A stretch of DNA of 64,000 nt from positions 62,001 through 126,000 of the forward strand of contig NZ_JACIEE010000001.1 of NCBI RefSeq assembly GCF_014196765.1. Reading direction: 5' to 3'. The position numbers and the translations under genes were made by a program. The notes under the pieces are model-generated. The model saw only the letters and a program-made list of their open reading frames with translations. It had not been told where the DNA came from and ran no database searches. Positions 37,451-48,409 of this stretch are shown here, piece after piece; the first letter of the stretch is position 1; the number at the start of each line of letters is the position of its first letter. This DNA is from Mycoplana azooxidifex. Lineage in GTDB: Bacteria > Pseudomonadota > Alphaproteobacteria > Rhizobiales > Rhizobiaceae.

Positions 37451-38827
37451 CTAGAAATACTGGATGCTGACGCGGAAGAGCTGCTGGACGTGGCGGACGG
37501 CGTCTCCCGTCGCAAGCAGCACCACCCGGTCCTTCGCCTTGATGCGCAATTCGCCGCTCGGCGGCAGCACGGTTCCTTCGCGGTAGATCGCTCCGATGCG
37601 GATGCCGTCCGGCAGGTCGAGATCGCGCAGCGATGTGCCGACGAGCGGCGAGGTCTCCAGCGCCTCGGCCTCGATCACCTCGGCAGATCCCTTCTGCACG
37701 GCATAGACCGAGCGGATGCGCCCCTTACGCACGTGCTGGAGGATGCCGGAGATCGTGACTGCGCGCGGATTGATGTGCGCGTCGATGTCCATACTGTCGA
37801 TCAGGTCGTGGAATGCCGGGTCGTTGAGGAGCACCAGGCTCTGCTTGCAGCCGAGGCTCTTGGCCATGACGCTGCCGAGAATATTGATCTGGTCGTTGTT
37901 GGTCAGGGCGACGAAAAGGTCGGCATTCTCCATGTCGGCCTGCTGCTGCATCTTCTGGTCCAGTGCCGAACCGTGGAGGACCACCGTGTTGCGCAACTGG
38001 TCTGCGATGTGGATCGCCCGCTCGCGGTCGTTTTCGATGATCTTGACGCGCGTCCGCGGCTGGAATTGCTCGATCGTCTTCGCAACGAAGAGGCCGATAT
38101 TGCCCCCGCCGGCGATGACGATGCGCCTGGCTTCCTGCTCCTCATGGCCGAACAGCGACAATGTGCGCCTGACATGCGCGGCGTCGCAGACGACATAGGC
38201 GAGGTCTCCGGTCTGCAGCTCGTCCGCAGACTTGGCGACAAACAGCTTGCCTTCGCGAAAGACCGCGGTCACCGTTGCTTTCAGGTCGGGAAAGAGTTCC
38301 GTCAGCTGCTGGAGCGGCGTGTTGACGACCGGGCAGTCCTCCATGCATTCGATCGCGAGCATGACGATCTTGTCGTCGGCGAAGCGGACGACATCGGTGG
38401 CGCCGGGATAGGAAATCCGCCTGAGCGCCATCTTGCCGACCTCGATCTCCGGCGAGATCGCGACATCGATCGGCATGTCGTCGCGCGAAAAGAGATCCGA
38501 ATATTCCGGCGCCAGATAGCTCTGCGCCCGGATTCGGGCGATCTTCGTCGGCACCTTGAACAGGGAATGGGCGACCTGGCAGGCCACCATGTTGATCTCG
38601 TCGTGCAGTGTGACGGCGATGATCATCTCCGCCTCCTCCGCGCCGGCGCGCGCCAGCACTTCCGGATGGGCGCCGTGGCCGACCACGCCGCTGACGTCGA
38701 GGGTCTCGGTGATCGCCGCAATCAGCGCAGCCGAGATATCGATGACCGAGACGTCGTTGTCTTCCTGTGACAGCCGCTCGGCGATGCCGTAGCCGACCCG
38801 GCCCGCGCCGCAGATGATGACCTTCAT
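37451..38827 (-). CDS. trkA: Trk-type potassium uptake regulatory subunit TrkA
   Basis: Cytoplasmic gating subunit of the Trk potassium transporter. The 458 residues hold two RCK modules, each with a Rossmann NAD-binding start: MKVIICGAGRVGYGIAERL at 1 and IVIAGGGNIGLFVAKTI near 233. Each is followed by a TrkA-C domain. It lies 30 bp after the ntrX stop on the same strand, as in other Rhizobiaceae. The TrkH channel is not in the window. The gap to hfq (37208-37450) showed no gene. Confidence 0.95.
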   Translation of the reverse strand: MKVIICGAGRVGYGIAERLSQEDNDVSVIDISAALIAAITETLDVSGVVGHGAHPEVLARAGAEEAEMIIAVTLHDEINMVACQVAHSLFKVPTKIARIRAQSYLAPEYSDLFSRDDMPIDVAISPEIEVGKMALRRISYPGATDVVRFADDKIVMLAIECMEDCPVVNTPLQQLTELFPDLKATVTAVFREGKLFVAKSADELQTGDLAYVVCDAAHVRRTLSLFGHEEQEARRIVIAGGGNIGLFVAKTIEQFQPRTRVKIIENDRERAIHIADQLRNTVVLHGSALDQKMQQQADMENADLFVALTNNDQINILGSVMAKSLGCKQSLVLLNDPAFHDLIDSMDIDAHINPRAVTISGILQHVRKGRIRSVYAVQKGSAEVIEAEALETSPLVGTSLRDLDLPDGIRIGAIYREGTVLPPSGELRIKAKDRVVLLATGDAVRHVQQLFRVSIQYF

Positions 38828-38857
38828 GTGCCGTACCCCGCAGCCCGCATGCTTCCG

Positions 38858-40225
38858 TCAGACACCCAGCGATTTCAGCTTGCGATGAAGCGCCGAGCGT
38901 TCCATGCCGACGAACTCGGCCGTGCGCGAGATGTTGCCGCCGAAGCGGTTGATCTGGGCGATTAGGTAGTCGCGCTCGAACATCTCGCGCGCCTCGCGCA
39001 GCGGCAGGGTCATGATGTGCTGGGCGCCCTGGCTGGAGACCTTCGGCAGCATGTCGCCGACATCCGTCGGCAGCATGTCGGCAGTGATCGCGCTATCCGG
39101 ACCGTCGCTGCGGGCGAGGATCATCAGGCGTTCGATGTTGTTTCGCAGCTGCCGGATGTTGCCCGGCCAGTCGTGCGCCTGCAGCACCGCGAGCGCATCG
39201 TCGCCGATCTTCCGGGCGCGGATCCCGGCCTGCTCGCTGATCTGGCGCATGAACATGTCGACGAGGAAGGGAATGTCCTCGCGCCGCTCGGCAAGCGGCG
39301 GCACCCGCACGGGCACCACGGCGAGGCGATGATAGAGGTCCTCCCGGAACACGGCCTCGGCAATGAGGCTCTCGAGATTGTAGGCAGTGGACGAAATGAT
39401 GCGGACGTCGACCTTCACCCGCTTCGAGCCGCCGACGCGCTCGAACTGCTGGTCGACGAGCACCCGCAGGATCTTGTTCTGGGTCTCGCGCGGCATTTCG
39501 CCGATCTCGTCCAGATAGAGGATGCCGCCGTGAGCCTCCTCCAGCGCACCGGTCTTGCGCTGCTGCCCGCCGCCGCCGCCCTCGGTGCCGAAGAGCGCGA
39601 TCTCCATCCGCTCCGGCGTGATCGCCGCTGCGTTCAGCACGACGAACGGGCCGTTGGCGCGGCTCGACTTGCGGTGGATCATCCGCGCCACGAGTTCCTT
39701 GCCGGAACCGGACGGGCCCAGGATCATGATGCGGCTGTTGGTCGGGGAAACCTTCTCGATGGTCTGGCGCAGCTGCGAGACGGCCACCGACGTGCCGATC
39801 AGTTCGACGGCGTCGCCCGAGCGGCGCTTGAGCTCGGTCACCTCCCGCCGCAGCTTGGAGTTCTCCAGCGCCCGTTCGGCGATCAGGATCAGCCGGTCCG
39901 CCTTGAACGGCTTCTCGATGAAGTCGTAGGCTCCGCGCCGGATCGCCGACACGGCGGTCTCGATATTGCCGTGGCCGGAGATCATCACGACCGGGAGGTC
40001 GGGATAGCGGCTCTTGATCTCGTCGAGCAGCGCAAGCCCGTCCAGCCGGCTCCCCTGCATCCAGATATCCAGGAAGACCAGCCGCGGCACGCGGTCGCTG
40101 ATGGCCTGCAGCGCGCTGTCGCTGTCGTAGGCGGTCCGCGTCTCGTGTCCCTCGTCGGAGAGGATGCCCGACACGATCTCGCGGATATCCTCCTCGTCGT
40201 CCACCACCAGAATGTCAGAGGCCAT
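38858..40225 (-). CDS. ntrX: Response regulator NtrX
   Basis: Partner of the membrane kinase NtrY. The 455 residues have a receiver with Asp53 as phosphoacceptor, an AAA+ domain with Walker A GPSGSGKE (170-177) and DEIGEMP, and a Fis-type helix-turn-helix (ISRTAEFVGMERSALHRKL). The sigma-54 contact loop GAFTGA is absent: the segment after LFG (211-213) reads TEGGGGGQQRKTGALEEA. NtrX of several alphaproteobacteria lacks this loop and probably acts on other polymerases. It overlaps ntrY by 11 bases. Confidence 0.96.
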   Translation of the reverse strand: MASDILVVDDEEDIREIVSGILSDEGHETRTAYDSDSALQAISDRVPRLVFLDIWMQGSRLDGLALLDEIKSRYPDLPVVMISGHGNIETAVSAIRRGAYDFIEKPFKADRLILIAERALENSKLRREVTELKRRSGDAVELIGTSVAVSQLRQTIEKVSPTNSRIMILGPSGSGKELVARMIHRKSSRANGPFVVLNAAAITPERMEIALFGTEGGGGGQQRKTGALEEAHGGILYLDEIGEMPRETQNKILRVLVDQQFERVGGSKRVKVDVRIISSTAYNLESLIAEAVFREDLYHRLAVVPVRVPPLAERREDIPFLVDMFMRQISEQAGIRARKIGDDALAVLQAHDWPGNIRQLRNNIERLMILARSDGPDSAITADMLPTDVGDMLPKVSSQGAQHIMTLPLREAREMFERDYLIAQINRFGGNISRTAEFVGMERSALHRKLKSLGV

Positions 40226-42488
40226 GGGTCAGTTCCTTGTCTTTTTCTTCCGCATCGACGGCCAGGTTGTCCTCGACGGGCAGGATCACGCGGATCATCG
40301 CCCCGTGGCCGTTGTCGAAGTCCGGCGGCGCGTCGTGCAGCTCCAGCTGCCCGCCGTGGTCTTCGATGATCTTCTTGACGATCGCCAGCCCGAGCCCCGT
40401 GCCCTTCTCGCGCATGGTCATGTAGGGTTCCAGGATCCGGTGCCGGTTCTCGGTCGGCAGGCCCTTGCCGTTGTCGACCACGTCGACGACGAAATGCCCG
40501 CTCGTCCTGTCGCGTCCTGCGCGCACGAGGATCTTGCGCTCGTCGCGCTGGACGTCGGCCGGCAAGGCTTCGATCGCCTCAACCGCGTTCTTGATGATGT
40601 TGCCGAAGGCCTGTCCCAGCATGCGCGAATCGAAGTGGCCGACGAGCGGCTCCTGCTCGAAGTCCTTCATGAAGGTGACGTGCGTGTTGCCCATCTCGCG
40701 CAGGAACACGGCATCCTTCAGAATGGCGCGCAGGTCCGACCTGTCCTTGGTCGGCTTGGGCATGCGGGCAAAGGAGGAAAACTCGTCGACCATGCGGCCG
40801 ATATCCTCGACCTGGCGAACGATCGTGTCCGTACACTGGTCGAACACGGAGCGGTCGTCCTGATTGATCTGCTTGCCGTAGCGACGGCGGATGCGCTCGG
40901 CCGAGAGCTGGATCGGCGTCAGCGGGTTCTTGATCTCGTGGGCGATGCGGCGGGCGACATCGGCCCAGGCGGTCGAGCGCTGGGCGATGACGAGGTCGGT
41001 GATGTCGTCGATGGTGATGACATAGGATTCCTTGGCATCCTTCGCCTCCTCGCGCGTGACCTGCACGTTCAGCGTCCGCTCGGTGCCGCCGCGCATGATG
41101 TTGATCTGCCGGCGATGGTCGTTGCGGAATCGATGCGTGGCCTCCTGCAGCACCTCGTCCACCTCGGGCGAGATCTCCGCCAGTTGCGCGCCGACGAGCG
41201 ATCCCGCCGGGCGCCCGAACAGGAGCTCGGCCGAGGAATTGGCGATCGTCAGCCGGCCGCCCTCCTCCACGCCGATCACGGCAGCCGTCACGCCGGAGAG
41301 AACGGCCTCGATGAAGTGGCCGCGCTGTTCCATCTCGTCCTTGGCGTCGAGGATCTGTCCCTGCTGCGCCCGGATCTCCGCGATCATCTTGTTGAAGGTG
41401 CGCGACAGGTTGCCGACGTCGCCATCGGCAGTCCGCACCGGCACGTGCACGTCGAGATTGCCGGATCCGACGGCATCCGCCGCGCCGATGAGCAGCCGGA
41501 TCGGCCGCACGATGCGGTCGGCCACCGCGATCGCCGTCCAGATCGCCGCCAGAAGCACGATCAGCGCAAAGCCGAGATAGAGCACGCCGAATGCCACCTG
41601 CAGCGACATCCTGCCGGCCTCCAGCGCGCGGTACTCGGCGGTGTTGTCCTCCATCATCCGCATCGAGCGCATCACTTCGGGATCGACGGTGCGGATCGTG
41701 TAGAGGAAGGTGTCGGGTATGTTGTCGAGCTTGATCACCGCGCCGACGAGATTGGTCGTCCCAGGCGGAATGAGCGTCGGCTGGCCGGCAGCGGCCGCCT
41801 TCAGCGCCTCGTCGGGAACCGCAGGCAGGGGTTTTTCTGTCGGGATGTTGGCCTGCAGGACCTGCGACCCGTCTCCGCGCACCAGGAACGCCCCGAGCAT
41901 GCCGCGGCCGCGCGCCTGGCGGGTGATGAGGTCGGTGAAGCCGGTGCGGTCGAGGCTGTAGAGTTGGCGGTTGCGCTCCAGGTCGTTCGACATCGACACG
42001 GTCTGGCCCTGCAGGTAGCTCGCATTCTCCAGCACATAGGCCTGCGCCACGTTCAGCGACGAGCTGACGATCGACTGCGTGCGGATCGAGAACCAGCGGT
42101 CGAGCCCGACGTCGAGCGTGATCGAGGCGAAGATGGCGACCAGGATCGCCGGCGTGATCGCCACGATCGAAAACAGCGCGACGATGCGCACGTGCAGGCG
42201 CGCCGCCGCGCGACCGCGCGAGCGGGCCTTGAGCAGGCGGGCGATCTCGCGGCCGATCAGGATGATGAGGCCGATGACGAAGATCGCATTCACCGCCACC
42301 GAGGCGATGATCACGTTCGCCACCGGCTTGATCGGAGTCAGCCCCAGCAGGATGAAGAGCGAAAGGGTCGCCGCGACCAGGGCTCCGCCGGCAAGCAGCA
42401 GACCCGGAAGCGCGAACGAGGCCCTGCGGTCACTGCCGTTGCCGGCGATGTCTTCACCACCCCCGATGGGGGTCGCATTCTCGTTCAT
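40215..42488 (-). CDS. ntrY: Sensor histidine kinase NtrY
   Basis: Membrane kinase linked to nitrogen and redox responses. In 757 residues there are transmembrane segments near residues 26-50, 57-80 and 100-125, a periplasmic sensor loop, another transmembrane helix (about 305-330), HAMP (RPIRLLIGAADAVGSGNLDV), PAS, the phosphoacceptor box HEIKNPLTPIQLSAERI and an HATPase with NIIKNAVEAIEAL and GTGLGLAIVKKI. GTG at 42497 is in frame, but the ATG at 42488 is better placed after GGAG. The 190-bp gap from ntrC suggests its own promoter. Confidence 0.95.
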   Translation of the reverse strand: MNENATPIGGGEDIAGNGSDRRASFALPGLLLAGGALVAATLSLFILLGLTPIKPVANVIIASVAVNAIFVIGLIILIGREIARLLKARSRGRAAARLHVRIVALFSIVAITPAILVAIFASITLDVGLDRWFSIRTQSIVSSSLNVAQAYVLENASYLQGQTVSMSNDLERNRQLYSLDRTGFTDLITRQARGRGMLGAFLVRGDGSQVLQANIPTEKPLPAVPDEALKAAAAGQPTLIPPGTTNLVGAVIKLDNIPDTFLYTIRTVDPEVMRSMRMMEDNTAEYRALEAGRMSLQVAFGVLYLGFALIVLLAAIWTAIAVADRIVRPIRLLIGAADAVGSGNLDVHVPVRTADGDVGNLSRTFNKMIAEIRAQQGQILDAKDEMEQRGHFIEAVLSGVTAAVIGVEEGGRLTIANSSAELLFGRPAGSLVGAQLAEISPEVDEVLQEATHRFRNDHRRQINIMRGGTERTLNVQVTREEAKDAKESYVITIDDITDLVIAQRSTAWADVARRIAHEIKNPLTPIQLSAERIRRRYGKQINQDDRSVFDQCTDTIVRQVEDIGRMVDEFSSFARMPKPTKDRSDLRAILKDAVFLREMGNTHVTFMKDFEQEPLVGHFDSRMLGQAFGNIIKNAVEAIEALPADVQRDERKILVRAGRDRTSGHFVVDVVDNGKGLPTENRHRILEPYMTMREKGTGLGLAIVKKIIEDHGGQLELHDAPPDFDNGHGAMIRVILPVEDNLAVDAEEKDKELTHGL

Positions 42489-42680
42489 CCGAAGCACTCA
42501 CTCCGACCGGCCAGGGACTGGCCGATACACTCGTTCTGGCAGAAGCACGGGTCCGCAAGCCAAAGCTCCGGGACGCCTGCGAAGAGAACGAGAAAGGACC
42601 ACCGCCTATTCGCCCCCGCGTGCATCTGTTACCACCATGCAACACAATGTGGCGAAAATGCAACGCACCAACGGGTGAAA

Positions 42681-44135
<1,455 letters not shown>

Positions 44136-44138
44136 CTG

Positions 44139-45284
44139 CTATTTCCTCTGCTCTCGGGAGGTATCATCATCCTCGCGCAACCCCTTGGAGGCGGGCATCA
44201 GCACGCGGAACGTCGTGCGGTGGCCCTGGCTGTCGCATTCGATGATGCCACCATGGCCACCGATGATCTTGGCAACGAGCGCCAGCCCGAGCCCGGATCC
44301 GTTGGTCTTGGTGGTGATGAAGGGATCGAACAGGTGCGGCAGGAGATCGGTCGGCACGCCCGGCCCATTGTCGTGCACGCAGAATTCCAGCGGCAGCGAG
44401 ACCTTCTCGCGCGTGCCGGCCACCGACAGGCGGATGCCCGGCCGGTAGGCCGTGGTCAGCTGGATCTCGCCGTCCGGCCGGTCGCCCACGGCCTCGGCCG
44501 CGTTCTTGATGAGGTTCAGGAACACCTGCACGAGCTGGTCGCGATTGGCGAAGACCGGCGGCAGCGACGGATCGTAGTTCTCGGTGATCTTGATGTTTCG
44601 GGCAAAGCCGGCGCTCGCCACCGCCTTCACATGGTCGAGAACGGAATGGATGTTGAGCGCCACCCGGTCAACGGGGCGCTCGTCGGAGAACACCTCCATA
44701 CGGTCGACCAGCGAGACGATCCGGTCCGTCTCGTCGCAGATGAGCCGCGTGAGCGCCCGGTCCTCGTCCTCGACGGAGGTCTCCAGGAGCTGTGCCGCGC
44801 CACGGATGCCGGAGAGCGGGTTCTTGATCTCGTGCGCAAGCATCGAGGCGAGCCCGGTCACCGAACGGGCGGCGGCGCGATGGGTCAGCTGGCGGTCGAT
44901 CTTGTCCGCCATCGAGCGTTCCTGCAGCACGACCACCACCGAGCCCGGCTCGGTCCCAACCGGCGCCACGTAGAGGTCGACGAGCTTGTCGGCGCCCAGT
45001 CGCGGCGAACTGAGGTCGACCCGGTATTCGTTGACCGGCGCCAGCCGCTCCCTCACCTGATCGATCAACGTGAGAAGAGGGCTTCCGAAGGGTATGAAAT
45101 TGCTGACATTATGCCGCGACAGGTGGCTGGCGCTCGCCCCGAAGAAGGACTCCGCCTCCCAGTTGGCGAAGGCGATATGCCCCTCCGCATCGACGAGGAT
45201 GACCGGATTCTGGATGGCGTTCAGCACCGCCATTGCCAGTCCATTGCCGTCGGATTGCCGACGTTCGTCGTCTGAGCTGGTCAT
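44139..45284 (-). CDS. ntrB: Nitrogen regulation sensor kinase NtrB
   Basis: Cytoplasmic kinase/phosphatase of NtrC, governed by PII. The 381 residues have an N-terminal PAS ([19 protein letters not shown], about 23-41), the phosphoacceptor His151 in [28 protein letters not shown] and the ATP lid [18 protein letters not shown]. There is no transmembrane helix. Its ATG overlaps the dusB stop by four bases, giving the dusB-ntrB-ntrC operon. Confidence 0.97.
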   Translation of the reverse strand: MTSSDDERRQSDGNGLAMAVLNAIQNPVILVDAEGHIAFANWEAESFFGASASHLSRHNVSNFIPFGSPLLTLIDQVRERLAPVNEYRVDLSSPRLGADKLVDLYVAPVGTEPGSVVVVLQERSMADKIDRQLTHRAAARSVTGLASMLAHEIKNPLSGIRGAAQLLETSVEDEDRALTRLICDETDRIVSLVDRMEVFSDERPVDRVALNIHSVLDHVKAVASAGFARNIKITENYDPSLPPVFANRDQLVQVFLNLIKNAAEAVGDRPDGEIQLTTAYRPGIRLSVAGTREKVSLPLEFCVHDNGPGVPTDLLPHLFDPFITTKTNGSGLGLALVAKIIGGHGGIIECDSQGHRTTFRVLMPASKGLREDDDTSREQRK

Positions 45285-46303
45285 GCCGCCTTCTCTTCCC
45301 GTCGCACCGCCGTGCCGTGTTCGATCAATGCAGCAGCCAGCCGGTCAGCCACGAAGCCGCTGTCCGTCGATGTCATCAGGGCGGCCTTTGCCGTGGGTTC
45401 CAGTCCGGGCGCATGGCGATCCAGGTACCATCCCACATGCTTGCGCGCGTGCCGCAGGCCTGCGACGGCGCCGTGGAAATCGAGCATCATCCGGTAATGC
45501 TCGACGGCAACGGTCGCAAGCGCCGCGCCGCGGGGTGGCATGCATGCGCCGGCCAGCACCGCAGGCAGCCACGGACGTCCCTGTGCTGCGCGCCCGACCA
45601 TGACGGCGTCGGCGCCGGAACGCCGCAGGATCTCCACCGCGTCCTCGGCCGTGTCGACGTCACCATTGGCAACGAGCGGCACCTTGATCGCCTCGCGCAC
45701 GGCGCGGATCGCGTCCCAATCGGCCTTGCCTTCGTAGAACTGCATGCGCGTGCGCCCGTGCACCGTGATCATCTGCACGCCGGCGGCTTCCGCGCGGGCG
45801 GCGATCTGCGGCGCGTTCAGGCTGTCGTGATCCCAGCCGAGCCGCATCTTGACCGTCACCGGCACCTTGACCGCGGCGACCGTCGCCTCGATCAGCCTCA
45901 GCGCATGGTCGGGTTCGCGCATCAGCGCCGATCCGGAATAACCGCCGATGACCTTCTTTGCCGGACATCCCATGTTGATGTCGATGATATCGGCGCCGTT
46001 TGCCTCCGCCAGTCTGGCCGCCTCCGCCATCCAGCCGGCATCGCGCCCGGCCAATTGCACCATGTGCGGGCGAATGCCGCGATTGCGGATCCGCGCCCAG
46101 GATTCGGGTGCGTTGGCGGCAAGCTCGCGACTCGCGATCATTTCCGTGACGACCAGGCCCGCACCGAAGCGCCAGGCCAATTCGCGGAACGGCAGATCCG
46201 TGACGCCCGACATCGGCGCGAGGACGACGCGGTTTCGCAGGACTTGCCGCCCGATCGCCAGGGGATCTGAAAGGAACGCCGAAACCAAATGCTTATCTTT
46301 CAA
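45281..46303 (-). CDS. dusB: tRNA-dihydrouridine synthase (NifR3 family)
   Basis: Flavin enzyme that reduces uridine in tRNA D-loops. It was long named NifR3 because it lies upstream of ntrBC. The 340 residues show [15 protein letters not shown] (about 26-40), the catalytic Cys113 in NMGCPAKKV, and the TIM-barrel motif [14 protein letters not shown]. No ATG is available before VVLAPM. Candidates are TTG at 46303 (used here) and TTG at 46288. A nine-codon open frame (MHDRILLER, 46293-46322) overlaps the first of these in another frame. Confidence 0.94.
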   Translation of the reverse strand: MKDKHLVSAFLSDPLAIGRQVLRNRVVLAPMSGVTDLPFRELAWRFGAGLVVTEMIASRELAANAPESWARIRNRGIRPHMVQLAGRDAGWMAEAARLAEANGADIIDINMGCPAKKVIGGYSGSALMREPDHALRLIEATVAAVKVPVTVKMRLGWDHDSLNAPQIAARAEAAGVQMITVHGRTRMQFYEGKADWDAIRAVREAIKVPLVANGDVDTAEDAVEILRRSGADAVMVGRAAQGRPWLPAVLAGACMPPRGAALATVAVEHYRMMLDFHGAVAGLRHARKHVGWYLDRHAPGLEPTAKAALMTSTDSGFVADRLAAALIEHGTAVRREEKAA

Positions 46304-46324
46304 GCAATATTCTATCGTGCATTA

Positions 46325-46353
46325 TTTTTAGCCATCTTTATGCCGCTTGCCAA
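46325..46353 (-). promoter_or_regulatory. Candidate housekeeping promoter of dusB-ntrB-ntrC
   Basis: On the minus strand TTGGCA (46348-46353) and TAAAAA (46325-46330) are separated by 17 bases, a good fit to a sigma-70 type promoter. The predicted start is near 46318, 15 bases before the TTG at 46303. There is no good sigma-54 element on this strand. Confidence 0.45.
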
Positions 46354-46459
46354 GTCGTTTTGGCACAGTGCCGCAAATTTCCGCAACGCGTCTGGCAAAG
46401 CGGCGGCGATCGTTCTAAACCGGCCGGAACGGCTTCTACCGTGAGGGAACCAGGGCAGA

Positions 46460-47671
46460 ATGGGCGCACAGAAACGGATCAACTGCGGTGTGATCGTCGT
46501 CGCCGCCGGACGCGGCGAGCGGGCCGGATCGCATCCGGACGGCCCGAAGCAATATCGTCGGATCGCCGGAAGGCCTGTTATTTCCCATACCCTCGAGGCC
46601 TTTGTCAAATGGGATCCCGCCTGCCGGATCGTCGCAGTGATCCATCGCGACGACCGCGACCTGTTCGATACCGCGCTGGATCATCTGGAAGGCGGCCGGG
46701 ACCGGATCCTCGCCGTGACCGGCGGCCGCACGCGACAGCAGTCCGTGCTTGCCGGCCTCGAGGCGCTGTCGTCCCTCGACGTCGACCATGTGCTCATTCA
46801 GGATGCAGTCCGGCCCTTCGTCGACACGGTCCTGCTCGACCGGATTGCGGCAACGCTCGCATCCGGGGAGTGCGCCGTCCTGCCCGCCGTCGCCGTCGCA
46901 GATACGCTCAAGCGCTCCGATTCCGCCGGTCACGTGCTGGAGACGGTTCCGCGCACCGGCCTCTTCGCCGCCCAGACACCGCAGGCTTTCCATTTCGCCA
47001 CCATTCGCGACGCCCACCGCCGCGCCGCCGAGGACGGCCGCGACGACTTCACCGACGACGCGGCGATCGCCGAGTGGGCGGGCGTCCCCGTCCGCCTGGT
47101 CGAGGGATCGGCGGCGAACGTCAAGCTGACCCTGCAGAAGGATCTCATCATGGCAGACGAAAGGCTTTCGGCGCCGCTTCCCGACGTGCGCACCGGCAAC
47201 GGCTACGACGTCCATCAACTCGAGCCCGGCGACGGCGTCACGCTTTGCGGCGTCTTCATCCCGCACGACCAGAGGCTGAAAGGCCACTCCGATGCGGACG
47301 TGGCGCTGCATGCCCTGACCGACGCGCTGCTCGCCACCTGCGGCGCCGGCGACATCGGCGATCACTTCCCGCCTTCCGACCCGCAATGGAAGGGGGCTGC
47401 GTCGAGGATCTTCATCGAGCATGCGGCCAAGATCGTGCGCGCGCGCGGCGGCACGATCATGAATGCCGACGTGTCCCTGATCGCCGAGGCGCCGAAGATC
47501 GGACCGCACCGGGACGAGATGCGGCGCAGGCTTTCCGAATTCCTCGGGATCGCGCTGGAGCGCTGCTCGGTCAAGGCGACGACCAACGAGACGATCGGCT
47601 TCGTCGGCCGCCGCGAGGGGATCGCCGCGATCGCCACCGCCACCGTGGTCTATCGCGGGCAGCCGTCGTGA
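46460..47671 (+). CDS. ispDF: Bifunctional IspD/IspF enzyme of the MEP isoprenoid pathway
   Basis: Fused 2-C-methyl-erythritol 4-phosphate cytidylyltransferase and MECDP synthase, as usual in alphaproteobacteria. In 403 residues the IspD half shows [22 protein letters not shown] (about 11-32) and IQDAVRPFV. The IspF half starts near residue 243 with [11 protein letters not shown] and [18 protein letters not shown] and ends with [19 protein letters not shown]. The zinc-binding Asp/His pair (DVH) is present. It is divergent from dusB. Confidence 0.97.
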   Translation: MGAQKRINCGVIVVAAGRGERAGSHPDGPKQYRRIAGRPVISHTLEAFVKWDPACRIVAVIHRDDRDLFDTALDHLEGGRDRILAVTGGRTRQQSVLAGLEALSSLDVDHVLIQDAVRPFVDTVLLDRIAATLASGECAVLPAVAVADTLKRSDSAGHVLETVPRTGLFAAQTPQAFHFATIRDAHRRAAEDGRDDFTDDAAIAEWAGVPVRLVEGSAANVKLTLQKDLIMADERLSAPLPDVRTGNGYDVHQLEPGDGVTLCGVFIPHDQRLKGHSDADVALHALTDALLATCGAGDIGDHFPPSDPQWKGAASRIFIEHAAKIVRARGGTIMNADVSLIAEAPKIGPHRDEMRRRLSEFLGIALERCSVKATTNETIGFVGRREGIAAIATATVVYRGQPS

Positions 47672-47673
47672 GC

Positions 47674-48168
47674 ATGTGGCCGGACGATATCGAGCAGGCG
47701 GCCGCCCGGCTGATCGCGGACTTCACGGCGCGCGGGCTTCTGGTTGCGGCCGCCGAATCCTGCTCCGGCGGCCTCATCGCCGGCGCCCTCACCGAGATCG
47801 CCGGATCGTCCGCGGTCGTCGACCGTGGCTTCGTCACCTATTCCAACGAGGCGAAGACGGCGCTTCTCGGGGTCCGGCCGGAGACGCTATCGGTGCATGG
47901 CGCGGTCTCCGAGCAGACAGCGCTGGAAATGGTCGAAGGGGCGCTCACAGCCTCCAGGGCCGATTGCGCGGTCGCCGTCACCGGCATCGCCGGTCCGGGC
48001 GGCGGATCGCCGGAAAAGCCCGTCGGCCTCGTTCACCTGGCGGCAGCGCGCCGCGGCGGACCGACGCTGCACCGGGCGATGCGCTACGGCGAGATCGGCC
48101 GCCACGAAATCCGCCTTGCCACGGTCCGCACGGCACTGGAGATGCTGGCCGAACTCGCGGCCGGCTGA
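47674..48168 (+). CDS. cinA: CinA C-terminal domain protein (nicotinamide-nucleotide amidohydrolase)
   Basis: The 164-residue single-domain PncC/YgaD type removes the amide from NMN in pyridine nucleotide recycling. Motifs are [25 protein letters not shown] (about 21-45), [14 protein letters not shown] and the glycine-rich [26 protein letters not shown] at 47668 overlaps the ispDF stop; the ATG at 47674 is the alternative used here. It is co-transcribed with ispDF. Confidence 0.92.
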   Translation: MWPDDIEQAAARLIADFTARGLLVAAAESCSGGLIAGALTEIAGSSAVVDRGFVTYSNEAKTALLGVRPETLSVHGAVSEQTALEMVEGALTASRADCAVAVTGIAGPGGGSPEKPVGLVHLAAARRGGPTLHRAMRYGEIGRHEIRLATVRTALEMLAELAAG

Positions 48169-48182
48169 GCGCCCGGTTTCGT

Positions 48183-48347
48183 TCAACGCTGCGGTGCGAA
48201 ACGGCGCACGCCCGGTGCCGGCGCACCGGCCATCGACGCGGAAACGGACGACGCGCCGTTGCCGGTAACCCCCGTCTGGTTTGCAAAGACGAGGAAGGCG
48301 GCAACGGCCAGCGACACGATATTCAACGCAACAAGCAGTCCACGCAT
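48183..48347 (-). CDS. Small single-pass membrane protein, 54 residues
   Basis: The product starts MRGLLVALNIVSLAVAAFLV, one hydrophobic helix (about residues 4-22). A Ser/Ala/Gly/Pro-rich tail follows that ends with the basic VRRFAPQR. GGAGGT sits seven bases before the ATG, the strongest ribosome site in the neighbourhood. A longer frame up to 48548 overlaps the RatA gene and is not credible. It converges on cinA with 14 bp between the stops. I recognise no family. Confidence 0.6.
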   Translation of the reverse strand: MRGLLVALNIVSLAVAAFLVFANQTGVTGNGASSVSASMAGAPAPGVRRFAPQR

Positions 48348-48409
48348 GCCCGGACCTCCAGCATTCCGCCCGACCCTTGCAGTCGTGACGAATGAGGCGG
48401 GCAATTTGT

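Noticed and set aside
46361-46376. TGGCACAGTGCCGCAA as a sigma-54 promoter of ispDF
   Set aside because: Only nine bases lie between the GG and GC doublets; ten are required, and sigma-54 tolerates no change.
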